This document shows, one piece after another, positions 23,813 through 36,829 of a stretch of 64,000 nt of DNA. The stretch is from Sipunculus nudus (Eukaryota > Annelida > Sipuncula > Golfingiida > Sipunculidae): positions 36,846,019-36,910,018 of the forward strand of contig CM049306.1 of NCBI GenBank assembly GCA_026874595.1, given 5' to 3'. The notes beneath the pieces were generated by a model, which saw only the letters and a list, made by a program, of their open reading frames with translations, was not told the DNA's origin and did not search any database. A program made the position numbers and the translations under genes. Every line of letters starts with the position of its first letter. Within the stretch, counting starts at the first letter, position 1.

Positions 23813-26545
23813 TTATCGTAAATGTACAACTAAACAGCGTTTTAAAGTTTTATTTCTACAAACAAATCTTGAAAACCAACAAACTCTATCCATTTTTGTA
23901 TACCTTCCCTTTTCAATCATCAACTCATGACATGAACATCTCAATCTGGCTAGCGCTTGTTTATACTTGGTATTAGTCACACACAGTAAATATTTCTCCA
24001 TTTATTGAGAGCATGGATTTAAAAGTACCATATATGAATTTAATTTAGTATGTACTTCTACATCACAAGACCAGTTTTGTTTTGCCATATTAATAATTCT
24101 TTCCTTTATTTTAGCAAAAAATATTCTAATGTCTCCTACTTCTTAATTCATCCACACATACCTAAAACCTGCGCTGCATATTTTGCTTCTTATATGAGTA
24201 ACACAAGTTTGTTTTCCATTCAAATCTAGATTAAACAGCATGTTATATATACACATTGGATATCTATTATTACCGTGATGTACTTGTTTTGTCCAGTATT
24301 TTACACATCTTAATAACTGACCGACATACATTGGATGCCTTCCAAACTCTACCAATGATGCTGCGTTCGGAGCTGAAGAGCTAATTTTTAGAATGTACTT
24401 GCAAAATTTATATTGCACCTTTTCAATTATTTTACATCTTTCATAGCCCTACAGTTCTGAACCATATAATAATACCGGTGTAACCATACAATTAAATAGA
24501 TAAAATAGCTGGCTCACTGATAAACAACTATATTTCCTATTTTTTTTAAATTTTATGAGAGTCACTGCTCTTTAGCCTGCATTGCCTGCGCTTTCTTTGT
24601 TTTATACCATGACAATGTACTTGTAAATATTACCCCTAAGTATCTATAGTCATTTACCGTTTCAATTTGAGTATTTTTGATAGTGCCATTTCTCTATTCT
24701 TTTTAATGAACCCCCGTGTCTAAAAACAATAATTTTTGTCTTTCCTTAAAAATATTTTAAGCCATAATTGACAGAAAAAACACTTGCAACTGGTTTATTT
24801 GTTCTCGGAGACGTCTTATTGTATCGCTGAAGCATACTAAATCATCAGCGTACATTAATGTCATTAAATTTGGCAAATATTCATCAATATTTATACCATG
24901 ACAATCTGTTACATTATTTGTTCATAAAATTCATCTATATGAATAAAGAAAACAGAAGGGGACTCACCATGCACCCTGGTCGAGTTCCGCTAGTACATTC
25001 AAAATAATCTGTTAATCTTTACTCTGTAAGAAGACATGATTTCATTTGACTATATATTGACTGAAGTGTCTGTCAGAGTTTCCCTTTTATCCCAGATTTA
25101 ACTGAAACATACCACAATAAATCATAATGTACAGTATCAAAAGCAGTTGAAAAATCAATAAAATTGTAATAAAACCTTTTTTTTTGTAAAATATTTCTGC
25201 ACACACCCCATTAAAGAAAATGTACTGTTGAATAAACTTTCCAATTGCTAGCTTGTGCTTCACATAATAATCCAGCTTGATCAACATAATTTTGAATTCT
25301 GTTTGCCAATATTTTTTTTTAAAGTTTACCCACAGTATTAAGTAATGAAATACCTCTATAATTTTTTTAGGATCTATGGTGGAAGCCTTTTTGTGAATTG
25401 GTACAATAAATGCTTTGCTCCAAGAGGCTAGGAAAAACCCATTTCCTAATACATTATTAAATAATTGTAATATATGAGACGATATAAGACCATATGCATC
25501 TTTCAATATATCTACCGTTATCCCGTCAGGCCCTGGGGCCTTTCCTCTTTTCATTTCATTTATGGCTTTCTGTACTTCACATGGTGTTATGAGTCCATCA
25601 AGCTCTGTATCATTTTCAATTTCTAATACTTTTTTAAATATTCCAGAGTATGATTCTTAAACTCTTGATTAATTTCATGTGTTGATGAATTCAAAAGTTC
25701 CTTAAAATGTTTGTACCAACGTACCGGTTCTACTGTTGTAACAATTTTCTTTTTATTTGAAAATATCATGTTTTTCCACATGAAATCAGTGTCTTTTGCA
25801 CCTATCACCTTTTGCACCTCTGAGGCTTGGATGATTGCCTTTTTTTCTTCATATAATTTTTTTAACCTCTGTTTTTTGTTTGTTAATAATTAAGTAAGTC
25901 GCCATCTGATATTGTACATCAATACTTATTCAAAGCTATATATTTTTCATTTTTCCAAAATTCACATTCTTTGTCCCACCATTTTGGTTGCTTTAGTTTA
26001 ATGTTGTCTCTGAAGTTTTGTTTATTTCTGTAGGATATATTTTGATAAATATTAACCAATGCCTCACTTGCTTTGTCCGGATAAGTATCTAAGGTATCAT
26101 TAAACGTGATGAAAAGTAACACACATTCTATTTGTTCTTATGATTTGGAAATATTTGTTTTATCTCCGTCAGTCTGATAAAATTTTACCCATTTTGTCAG
26201 TTCGCATATGTATTCACTCGAAAGCTCTTTCCTTGGTCTGAAAATATTAAGTGAACAGCTTAAAGAAAAGTGATCGGACGGATCATCTGATAATACACAG
26301 GATCCATCTACCTGATGAAGTAAGAACTAAGACCCCTCCTCTCCCTGTACTCTTCCTGACTATTCCATAACCATAGTGCCCTTGGAATGCATCAGAAAAT
26401 TCATCATCCGTGGTTGCCCATGTCTCAGTGATACATACAATACTGTGATTATTTATCAATTCTTTAACTTCTACTGATTCAATTTTGTTCTTAAGTCCAT
26501 GTGCATTCCGTATTTTTATTTCTGCATTAGCATTTCCGCTAGTGC
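23813..26545 (-). pseudogene. Decayed APE-type LINE (endonuclease, RT and C-terminal relics)
   Basis: On the minus strand the endonuclease relic (26,545-26,250) reads IRNAHGLKNK and IVCITETW, then jumps to a DPSDHFSLSC block, so its middle is deleted. The RT relic (25,554-24,720) has GKAPGPDGITVDILKDA and SWSKAFIVPIHKKAS and then frame changes; the YADD motif is near 24,855. A C-terminal LLYGSEL block lies near 24,460, and YLLCVTNTKYKQALARLR to IEKGRY lies at 24,000-23,815. Many frameshifts and stops separate these blocks. The motif set suggests a different LINE group from the one at 1-5 kb, perhaps CR1/Jockey-like, but that is a guess. Confidence 0.8.
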
Positions 26546-26582
26546 TGGACTAATTTACATATGGGAAAATCACAGATTGTAG

Positions 26583-27190
26583 TCTGTTGGCCATATTTGA
26601 TTTTGAGCAAGTCTGTATTTCAATAGGTCAGAAGTCCTCATAGGCACCAATGATCCATGTGAATTTGAGAAAGATCAATCATATTGTTGCGAAAGAAATT
26701 CAGCGATAGTGCTCTGGTGGCCATATTAGAATTCCGACAGGTCTGCAATTCGATAGAGATAGAGCCCTTATCGGTACCAATGATCTATGTGTAAATGAGC
26801 TAGATCAAGCTTGTTGTTGTTGAGATATCGCGCTTAAAAGAATATCCCCAATTGTGCGCTGGGAGCCATATTGAATTTCTGACAGGTCTGTTATTGGAAA
26901 GGGATTAAGTCCGCATAGGCACCAATGATCCCTGAGAAAATGATAAAGATCAAGCATGTTCTTGTTGAGATATCCGGTGCGAAAGAAAATCACCCATTAT
27001 GATCTCGTGGCCATATTGGAATTCCGACAAGTCTGTAATTCAATAGGTCTGAAGCCCTCGTATGTACCAATCATCCCTGTGAATTTAAGAAAGCTGAAGT
27101 ATGTTGTTGTTGTTGAGTTATCACGTGCGAAAGAAAATCAGAATTCCGACAGGTCAGTAATTCAATAGGTCTAGAGCCCTCATATGAACA
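26583..27190. repeat. Tandem array of ~140-bp units, about 4.4 copies
   Basis: Units begin GTGGCCATATT.GAATTCCGACAG and continue with CAATAGGTCTGAAGCCCTC, GCACCAATGATCC, AGATCAAGCATGTTGTTG and GAAAGAAAATCA. They start near 26,583, 26,716, 26,860, 27,005 and a partial one near 27,139. No coding potential. Confidence 0.85.
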
Positions 27191-27199
27191 GGAAAAGTA

Positions 27200-27685
27200 G
27201 ACAGGCAAAGTTCCGAAACATTTTTACTGAATAATTAACTTGCTCTTTAGTAGGCCGATTGACAAGCAGTCAAAAGTTATATTTGTTTAACTATCATTTA
27301 AATAGTTATAATTATATCCATGTAATAATTAATGCTGTCACCATACCTTTTATTTAGTTAATTATTCAATTAATGGTAAGCCTACGTTTGTTGTAATTTA
27401 CATGAAACATGTTTGCGATATATACATGTTAACAAAATTAAAAAGGCGTGCTAAATCGCATTAGTTCTGCACACTACTTGATAAATAAATACACCCTGCT
27501 CCATTATAATTATTGCAGATCGCTTGTTAAACTGAATAAACTTAACTTGAAAGTAAAGTTTGAGCATCAGCAGACTTCTGTATTCCACGTGCTGCAAAAT
27601 AAAGGCCTTGATATATTACTTTTAGATTAGACATTATTAATCAATTATTTAATTTATTCATCGGTACCCCTAAAGTAATTGCAGG
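27200..27685. other. No gene recognised
   Basis: This is AT-rich sequence between the tandem array and the right inverted-repeat segment, with nothing identifiable. Confidence 0.4.
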
Positions 27686-28082
27686 ATCCGCCCCTGAAAT
27701 ACCATGAATATTTCGTGGAACTATTTCTTAAATGAAAGCCAATGTACAATACTACAACTGTACCAAATTTGGTACTTTTATCACAATTTGAACAATTTTT
27801 GCATTAGCCGCCGCACTACCCCTCTTAAGAGCGTTCTGCTGTCAGAACAAGACTAATTATCCCAGGAGTCACACTTTGGTGAGCTTATTCCATGGGCCAC
27901 AAAGTTAACCGCATCACGTAAGACGAGCCCCCATTTTGTTACGAAGACAAATAAATGAGGGGAAATTCCTGGGCCGACCAGGGAGTCGAACCCAGGCCGG
28001 TGGCCGTCGAACCAACCGCTTCGCGAGTAAAGCAAGCTTCACTAGCGAGACAGTTCGGTCCGCTTTTATGTCACCCCGTAAC
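27686..28082 (-). mobile_element. Second tRNA-like element with inverted-repeat segment and CTCTTAAGAG spacer
   Basis: About 27,686-27,830 is the inverted partner of 23,026-23,176. About 27,830-27,935 holds CTCTTAAGAGCGTTCTGC and AATTATCCCAG as in the 6.5 kb copies. About 27,938-28,082 is the tRNA-like unit (T-arm CAGGGAGTCGAACCCAGG on the plus strand), with an intact right end TTTTATGTCACCCCGTAAC and a degraded left end. Confidence 0.7.
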
Positions 28083-28149
28083 AATAAAATATTATCTTTG
28101 AGATGTTTGGTCTAAAGCAAGACATAAATCTTAACATAAGAACATTAAA

Positions 28150-28225
28150 TATGTTCATAGTACTATATATATATATATATAAATATATATATATATACAT
28201 ATATACATATATATATATATTAATA
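28150..28225. repeat. (TA)n-rich microsatellite
   Basis: Interrupted TATA/CATATA repeats; translated frames are low complexity. Confidence 0.9.
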
Positions 28226-28559
28226 AAACACAAATTATAATTGTCCAACTGGAATAGAAGTGTGGCCGCTGTGTAAAATGGCCGCAAGTGTAATAATTCA
28301 CCATTGTTTTTCACGAGCATGTTTGGCCGATTGTCTGCTGTGCTCGGATCAGTTTTACTTACAAAGCACAAGCGTTGTCACCAAATATAAACCCGGAAAC
28401 ACAGCAAGCTTTTTTAATAAGAGTGCTCGTAGTTGAACTTTAATTTTATTTATTTTATTCATCCTGCTTTACAAAGCGTCATATTCAATGTTGCGATATC
28501 GCCCATGATCGCTTTTCGTTCATAAAATATATTATTCATTGTCCTATGACCTCAAAATG

Positions 28560-29130
28560 CATAGGGTTCTTCTTCTATGGGTGGGTGAGCTGTTTGTGTA
28601 AGACTGATAATTTTGGACGAAAAGCTTTGTGGCCTTGGCCTTTGACCCTGTGACCTAAACAAGAGTAAGGCTTTTTAGAATTTCGGTGGACGATCAGTAT
28701 TTGTATAACTGAAGGTTTGGGATGAAAACTTAGATTAAAATGCGTCTACAACCTTTTAAAAGTAGGCACTGTGGCCTTGACCTTTGACCTCGTGAACAGG
28801 AGCGGTTCCAGGATTTAGGGGGAAAAGGGGGGGGGGGGGGAGGGAGGTCTAACCCAGGAGGAGCAATGAAAAACCGGAAAAAATGTTCCAAGGTCCGGAG
28901 AAGGGGGGGGGGGGCGTTCCAGGCCTCAAAAGTTTGTCTGAAACCCTTTACAATACTAGCTTTTTAAGAAGTGGGTCCTGTGGGATTAAACTTTGACCCC
29001 GTGACTTCAAAATCTATGAGGTTCTTTATCAGATGGGTGGCCCATATGTGAACGATGAACGGTTTTGGCCAAACGGTGTGGCTTAAAATGCGTCCACAAG
29101 CTTTTTCAAAAGGTGGGTCCTGTGCCCTTC
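28560..29130. repeat. ~155-base degenerate array with TGACCTTTGACC motifs
   Basis: Units share CTGTGGCCTTGACCTTTGACC, CAAAATGC/CTATGAGGTTCTT and GATGGGTG. A perfect AGGTCAAAGGTCA on the minus strand lies at 28,778-28,790. Poly-G tracts interrupt it at 28,829 and 28,905. Confidence 0.65.
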
Positions 29131-31430
29131 TTCATCTGTGGATGGGTGAGCCAAATGTAAAAAACAGAGGTGTTACTATATCCCCTCCTGCAAATTCGAA
29201 TAAAAATGAACAAGTTTTGCCATTCCAGTGGAACGTTAAATCCTGGTGCATGAAAATAAATCTTCATAATCATACATATTTTCAATATTTTCGTCCGAAA
29301 AAGGAAAAAGCCTTGTTACTTTAACATCGATATTGGTACAAAACAAAGAATTATCAGTAGAATTCGTCTGCATTCGTCTGGGGAAGCACGTAGGTTGTGA
29401 GATAGTTCTGCCACTTGGTTTAACCAGAGGTCAAAATGTTGGATCTGATAAACAACATGCTGTGTTGATTCCAATAAGCTCGTTTGATATACGCAAACTG
29501 CCACCGACGTACATATAGAAGTAGACTTGGATCGGACTCGAGGGTTCTGCACTCGGTATTGTACTCGGACTCAGAAATAAGGACTCGAGAAATCAGGCCG
29601 AGTACATGTCGAGTCCAGCAGAAAAAAAAACTTCAGTAAGGACTGACATCAGATTAGAAAAACCATCAGAAAGATTTACTGCTGACTTAATACAAATTTA
29701 GACTATGTGCAAAACCAAATCTCTCCGTTGGAAGATCAATGTAATTGTAAAATTCGAATTTTTAGGTGCTTTAAATACAGACGCTTTGGATTCGGACTCG
29801 GGTTCCAAAATCCTCTGATTCGAAGAAGCGAATTTAGCTCGGGTGATACACTTTCAATGATTTTTATAAATTGTCACATATTTTTTTCGTGGTGAATAAG
29901 TCTATGATTGAAGATTGTTTGGAGCAAAGTGCACTGGGAGCAAAGTGCACGTGGAGCAAATGGCACGTTGCAGCTTTGCATTTGCTAATAGAGGGTTCAG
30001 GTTGAACAACATTTCAACGGTATGAATCAAACACTGCCCTGATCTAGAGGGCATGTTCCTCACTGCTTGGATGGGCCAGAGGGGCATTTAGCTATGTCAC
30101 CTCATCACAGAGTATTAATTGGGTGTCTTTTATTCCTCCGAGATGGAAGAGTACCGGATGAAGAGGGTTTTGTTCCATTCTTGGTAGCCAAACAAACAAA
30201 TATAATTAATTAGCACAGGGGCATCTAGTCTGACTTGAACCGGCTAGCACAGGGGCATCTAGTCTGACTTGAACCGGCGCAGGAATATCAATCTAATAAG
30301 TATGCATGCATCAGAAGATAAGTCTTGAGTAGATTATAATCATTATAATCATTATTCAATATTCACTTGTACACCTATAAATTTGGTTCATTTGTTTTGA
30401 TTATTATTATTAAAATTAATTAATATTATTATTAAATAATTAATAATTAATATTATCTTAATAACTTTACAAGCGCCATAAAGAAAGCTTCCAAAGTTGC
30501 TAGAAGGTACCTTGAAAACCATGAAAACCCGTGAAGTGCCCGCATTAGCTCTGAAAATTTGCCCACTTTACAGAATATAGAGGTGCCCACATTAGCTGAA
30601 CAATAAAGAGAAGAAAAAAATGTGACTGCCCAAAAGTGCCCACTTTATAGAGGTGCCGACTTTATAGAGGTACCAACTAGGAGAGGTTCCATTGTATATA
30701 CCTTTAGTTTGTTAAAATAACCTTAGAATTTGTAGGACAATAAACTCCTTTATGGAGCACTTTGTCAACTTGGCACCCGGACTACTGATGAAATTCCCAA
30801 AGACTCTTTGACTGGGAGCTGCATGTGCCGGGAAATGTAGCCGTCATTTTCAGAACGGGATAACCCAAGGATATATCAGTGATACTGCATAGCGGAAATG
30901 AATAATCCCTGGCTGAACCCGGTTTTTAATTGTTCACCAGTCGTTTGAAATTTATATTAGTTCAACAAAGTTTATACAGTGTTCACCTAAAGTACATTGT
31001 TCTCCATAAAGGTACATGTGTTCGTGAAATGTTCTTTAAATACGAAAAATTTCGTTTTTAAACAATAAGCCAATATTTAGAAGGTTCATATAAAATACCA
31101 TTACAATATCCAACAATATATTTGTTCTTATATACCGTGTTTCATTCTTGCTAAAATTAAATTTAAAAAATGTTATTTAAACTAAATAAAGAAAAAATAC
31201 TGCTTGTTCATGTGATTGCTTTTGTGCTTGGTGACAAACCCTTAAACGCCTAACACAGTGAACCTGACGGAACATTATCAACGAAAGGTTCAGGTAAACA
31301 CGACGCGGATAGACTGCTATGTACGCACGCTATATTACTGAAACTGCGTGGTTTCATGTATAATGTTAATTCAAATCCCGACAGATAGCGTGATGCCAGG
31401 ACACACCTTTTCGAAACCGTGGTGGCCACT
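29130..31430. other. No gene recognised; short repeats
   Basis: Contents are an ACTCGG-rich simple repeat around 29,525-29,625 and again near 29,790; an exact 34-base tandem duplication at about 30,211-30,278 (unit begins TAGCACAGGGGCATC); and a GTGCCCAC/TATAGAGGT repeat at 30,535-30,700. Open frames here are short and unconvincing. Confidence 0.45.
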
Positions 31431-32060
31431 TGATAACCAACCCTATGAATATGAAAAGGCATCAGGTGACAGAATATACAGCATAATGCAGCTCCCTGCC
31501 GTCAGGTACAGATGACTGTTGATAACCCGGCTTGCTTACTTTGACGCTTTGTGTCAACAAAAAAGTACCACCGCGTTCCATCACAGGAATTCTGCTTGTC
31601 ATATAACAGCCAGATAATTTGCCTGACTGGCCTGAAAAGGGGATGCAATGTTCTTTAACAATTTTTGATAACCAACCCTATGAATACGAAGTTGCATGGT
31701 TTCATCCAATAATTTGTATAATAAGACTGTAGCAGAAAAAAGTATTTCCGATGTCATATAACAGCCAGATAATTTGCCTGACTGGCCTGAAAAGGGGATG
31801 CATTGTTCTTTAACAATTTTTGATAACCAACCCTATGAATATGAAAAGGCATCAGGTGACAGAATATACAGCATAATGCAGCTCCCTGCCGTCAGGTACA
31901 GATGACTGTTGATAACCCGGCTTGCTTACTTTGACACTTTGTGTCAACAAAAAAGTACCACCGCGTTCCATCACAGGAATTCTGCTTGTCATATAACAGC
32001 CAGATAATTTGCCTGACTGGCCTGAAAAGGGGATGCAATGTTCTTTAACAATTTTTAAAA
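31430..32060. repeat. ~240-base direct duplication, period 390
   Basis: The block beginning GATAACCAACCCTATGAATA near 31,432, through CAGGTGACAGAATATACAGC to TTCTTTAACAATTTTT, recurs 390 bases later almost unchanged. The linker between the copies (31,690-31,760, GAAGTTGCATGGTTTCATCC onward) recurs at 32,988-33,060, so pieces have been shuffled. Confidence 0.85.
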
Positions 32061-33820
32061 TTACGAACTTGCAACAGAATTCATGTTTCTTTATTATTAA
32101 ACTATGACGTGTAATTTAAAAAATCGTCACAATTTAATCATGTATTAACAAACTTCATCATACAACACGGTCTTTGAAAAAATCATAGGTTTTCTGGCCA
32201 GAAAAAGCTTTCTGAAAACCGCCAGGTCTTAAGCGCGCGGGCGTAGTCTACAGCTTAAACAGGAACGAAACTTAACTTTTTATGTGAACTTTCATCCAAA
32301 ATATTTTAATATTTGCGTTGTGTCAGTTTTCGAAAATAATATTTTTAGCGATTTTGCAGTCTGTTGTAAAGGATTTATTGACTAAACACTGATACCGCAT
32401 TATCACTAATGAATCAACATATAACATTCAATTCAATGTATAAACTGTGCGCTTTATATCCTAAGTTTTCACTTGCAAATATAAAAATATTAAAGCTAAC
32501 CCCCACTAAGGTTTAACCACATTATCCAAAGACATTGAATGGAATAATAGTAGTGGAGCAGAAAATCCTCATATTTCTTATGTTAACAATGCCTCAAAAT
32601 ATTCCTCTTTAAATTGCATATTTAAAACTTTCTCCCTATACAGGAGGCATCATTTATATCAAGGGGGGGGGGGGGACATTTGACGCTTTTATCATGCCAT
32701 TACTAGCGTGTTATTACAGGTGTTTTGATTCATGAATTGACAATTAATTTCAACAGATTTTTGAGTTTCAGTGTCATTAATCACCCGACAGTACCAACGA
32801 TATTACCAACATATATTACAGTTATGAATATATTACATATATAACAGGTAAGAGTATGATTAGTAGAGTGTTTCGAAATCAAGGAGGGAGCCTTCACCAG
32901 AGATCTTCCTTTATTTGTTGAATTCAAGAAGAGCGGCGCAGATTGCCCGAGTTAACACTCAATCTCTTAAACAGCATCATCGGTCTGCGAAGTTGCATGG
33001 TTTCATCCAATAATTTGTATAATAAGACTGTAGCAGAAAAAAAAATTTTCCGATGTTCACTCTGTCTTTCAGGCATTGCTGTGCCTAAAATGTTACATAT
33101 AATACATAATTCCAACCATGTTCAAGATAAATCCTTGATGACTGATGGTCATTTGAAACTGTTATCCTTATATTATCTATTCCAATCTAAATATTATTCG
33201 AATATGTTCTTAGCGTATATTATAACGAGCTGCTTGGTATTATAGTTTTCCTATGCACGTGCATCTTCTGACCGATGCAGACCTGACAGTAATTCCTGAT
33301 ATAACCATCCGTGGTAGTGGTATCTAAATATTGAGGTGCTTGGTCCAAATTATCCGACATTGGCCTGCGGGGCTCTTAAAAATATTTTAATTCATCAGGT
33401 GCCTTTTATATATACACACGTATACCTTTATGGACAGACCCAGTATGACTGTGCACGTATGTGTTGTCTTCTTTCGTTGTTAGCCCTTCTTTTGTCAGGA
33501 AAGCATATATTTCTGTTTACTCTTTCAATCCTTTTGTGACAGTGACAGTTATAACTTTCCTATTTCCGCCCATATTCAATTAACCTCCAAAGATATTCAG
33601 ACAAAGGTTTCTACTGAAGCTTCTCGAAAAGTAACAGGCGTCTGGAATAGTTAACATCCAAAAGGTTGTTCCTGTATCAGGATTAACAAGGCTTTTCATT
33701 TTTTTCTAACCACATAAACTGATTTCAAAAAGGTTGTTTTGCAATTATACTGTTGCAGATTAACACTAAGCAATAAATTTGCTGAGAATCAGCAATATGT
33801 GTAAAATATAGCACATACAA
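32060..33820. other. No gene recognised
   Basis: AT-rich sequence with a G tract at 32,665. The 100-codon frame at 32,943-33,245 overlaps the duplicated linker (32,988-33,060), has no recognisable domain and is not called. Confidence 0.4.
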
Positions 33821-34290
33821 TAGTCAAGGGGCCAAATAACCTATCTTGCCTCTTTATTTACTAAAGCTAATCCCCTGGAGATTTTACACAAAATAGGCTA
33901 GAAAAACGTTGCTAGCACGCACACAGGCTGCTTGGTTTGTTAATATCAACGTGTTATAATGTTTGGATGCCTGCCAAAATGATACAAATTCAATAACGGC
34001 GTCGAAAAGCAAGTCAAATAGGCGAGATTTTTGCAAAGGCGTTTTGCAACAAATAACCCTTCTGCGTCCACATTGAGCCACATGCCATGTTAGGTTACAT
34101 TTTTTTCAATATTTTCAGCATTGCTGTGTTAACAATCATTGTTGTTCAACAAGTTCATACAGCCTTCGCAAAGGTATTATAAGAACTTTCCAAAACCACT
34201 GTTACCTGTTGATCATAAATATACACACCAAAAAGCCAGAAATCACACATTCTTTTTCAAAAGGTAAGTGAATGGGCACCTTTAAGGTCC
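33820..34290. repeat. ~480-base repeat, copy B
   Basis: Direct-orientation relative of 19,430-19,910, ending about 450 bases upstream of the pseudogene copy 2 promoter remnant. Confidence 0.7.
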
Positions 34291-36050
34291 GTTTGAAAAC
34301 CATATGACGGTATTTTGGTGTAGGCCTAATGCATTTTAATTATTGTCCCTATGATATATTAATAATATTGTTGACTATTTGAAAACCACATTACATAATA
34401 TATGACAGATAAGTACCCAAGATGTCTAATGTTATTCTTAAGATCGAAATTTGATAATAAGTTTGCCTTGACCTTGAATACCATCCGGAACATTTTGACA
34501 GCTCCGGGAGTAGTTGGTATTACCAGTACACATTCAAAAATTTTATAAATCGATCCAAAATTATTTATTTTGATGTGATAGTTACAATAACAAAACAATA
34601 TGTAGGTTTTTTTTTTGTTATGATGGCAGTCATCTTGATTTTTTTAGCAGGAGGTTGATAAAATTTGTTACCTTACTTTTCCATCAGCTTACACCTTAAT
34701 GAAGTGAAAACAAGTCCTATCTCAATTTTGCGTTTGGTTATGACTAATGATATTTATTTCATGTCTTATGATCAGTCTTATGACTGATTCGGATGCGCTT
34801 GGGTGGCTTGAGGCCGAACATAACTGAGAGTAACTACCAGAAACCGACGGAAGGCGAACTCCTGATATATCAGAAGAAAACAGTAAAGTAGTAGGTGATT
34901 TAGTTTGTTGCTTACTGGATATCTTCGATTTCGGCGAGCATGTTGGTCAATTGCGTATACGTGTTTGTGTGTGTGTGTGTTTGTTGGTTTGTCAGTACAC
35001 TTCGGCCACAATTTTGGTGCAATCGATCTGGAACTTACAGGGTTGATTAAAAGTGGAATGTTCTGCAAGTCTTTTGTTTTTGGTCAACATAGGTCAAAGG
35101 TTAAGGTCAATAAAAATGTCGAAATATTGTTTTCATCATACATTTTGTCAATATTGGTCCTTTCTTCACAAACGTAGGCTCATGTTCTTCCTCTGTATCT
35201 TCTCCAGAAAGTGGTCTTGTCATCTTGTCTCAATCTTGTGTCACTTTGTCAGAATGTCTGTCAGTTTTCTCCTTTTCGCCTGCTCTTGCGTCTTACCTAT
35301 AGCATTCTACAGACCACAGTTTTGCTGGAATCCTTTTGAAACTGATGCATCTTATGTCGTACACTAATATCTCAAAAGTGATTTCCAGTTTCGGAAAAAA
35401 GCCACTAGGGGGCCCTGCTCACGAACACTACAGCATATCATCTTTACTGCTTATATATTGACAATGCTCCACTTTTTGCTGCTCACAAGTACGATATTGG
35501 TTAATCTGTTTTAAATATGTTTTGCTAGAAGATAAATATGACAGGACACGAAAGTTAGACATACTTTCTCTACGGACAGGAGAAAACGGATTATTTTAAC
35601 GATTGAAATTTTCTTTTTTTTATATCACCAGTAAGCAAAAATCATGAAAGGCGTTGTGTTTTGCTGTTTTCTGTTCTTGACTATTTTCTGCGCATGCACA
35701 GTTAGACGTGTAGGACGCAGGTTACCGCCAAGTAGGACGGCACAGAGATGGACCCTTCAGAAGATCCCGTATAACTCAAATATTACATGATATTATTATG
35801 ATTTTTCTATGCGATTGCCACAGAGTTGCCCTTTTCTTTTCGTTGAAATAACATTGTTCTGAAATGATTAAAAACCGACTACATATCAGTGACAGTTGGG
35901 CCAGGGGACCTGACGGACATTAACCTGTTGTTCATTATCTTACAAATTATAGTTCATTTGTAATGGATAGAAGTAGGGTTATTTTATTAGGATCTTTGCA
36001 GAGCTTAGAAATACGTATGTATCTGTAATATCAGTCAATATGAAAATAAA

Positions 36051-36089
36051 AGCGGTTACAGAGCGCCATCTAGTCATTGGAAGCGTAAC
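36051..36089. repeat. Partial intronic hairpin, copy 2
   Basis: The right half GAGCGCCATCTAGTCATTGG plus AAGCGTAAC is perfectly kept relative to copy 3, while the left half is degraded (AAAGCGGTTAC). Confidence 0.65.
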
Positions 36090-36829
36090 TATTTCATGAT
36101 AATTTCACATTAGCTGCCAATAAATGCTAGGTCTGCTTGCATTGGATGTGAATATAACTGTTAAATTCTTGATTTCGTATAATACTCACTGCTGTTTTCC
36201 AATGGTATCATAATCAAGTCCGTTCAATATATTTCAGGTGTGAATTCAGAATTAATGACGAATCATACGATCCGAGGAGACCCTTGCGGATACAAGCCTC
36301 GTGTCATAACATGAGTGCCGTGTGCTTGGAGAAATGTCCGAACAAAAAAAAAAAGAAAGATAATACGATTACAACAAACGCTCGAAAAAGATCTGCTGCA
36401 AGGAGAACCATAACAGCACGATTTTCATATTTTTACCGAATTTTCACATCATCTACATAATTAACTACAACATTAAAGTCTGATTGTTTTGTGACAATTT
36501 GTCAGGATTACAGTAAATAGTAACAAACAAAACTTCAATTTTACTCAGACATCTTGAACTCCAGGAACTGTCTGTACATTGTTAACACCAGCATTCGTAT
36601 GCGTGTTTGAATAATAGAAAGCCAAAACGCCCATGTCCTTTAATTACCACTGTGTACTGTCATTACCAAGGTTTAATACAATCTATGTTATCAAGTACTA
36701 TGATGACACTCCAGTACTACGTATGGTCACTCAGAATACAGCGGTATATTCTAAAATAAATGCCCATCCCACAGTTATTGTCTTTAATATTAACTTATTT
36801 ATCGTGACATTCTGCATATAGCCTATTTT

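Noticed and set aside
26583-27190. CRISPR array
   Set aside because: The units are diverged, contiguous and ~140 bases, without constant repeats and unique spacers; the DNA is eukaryotic.
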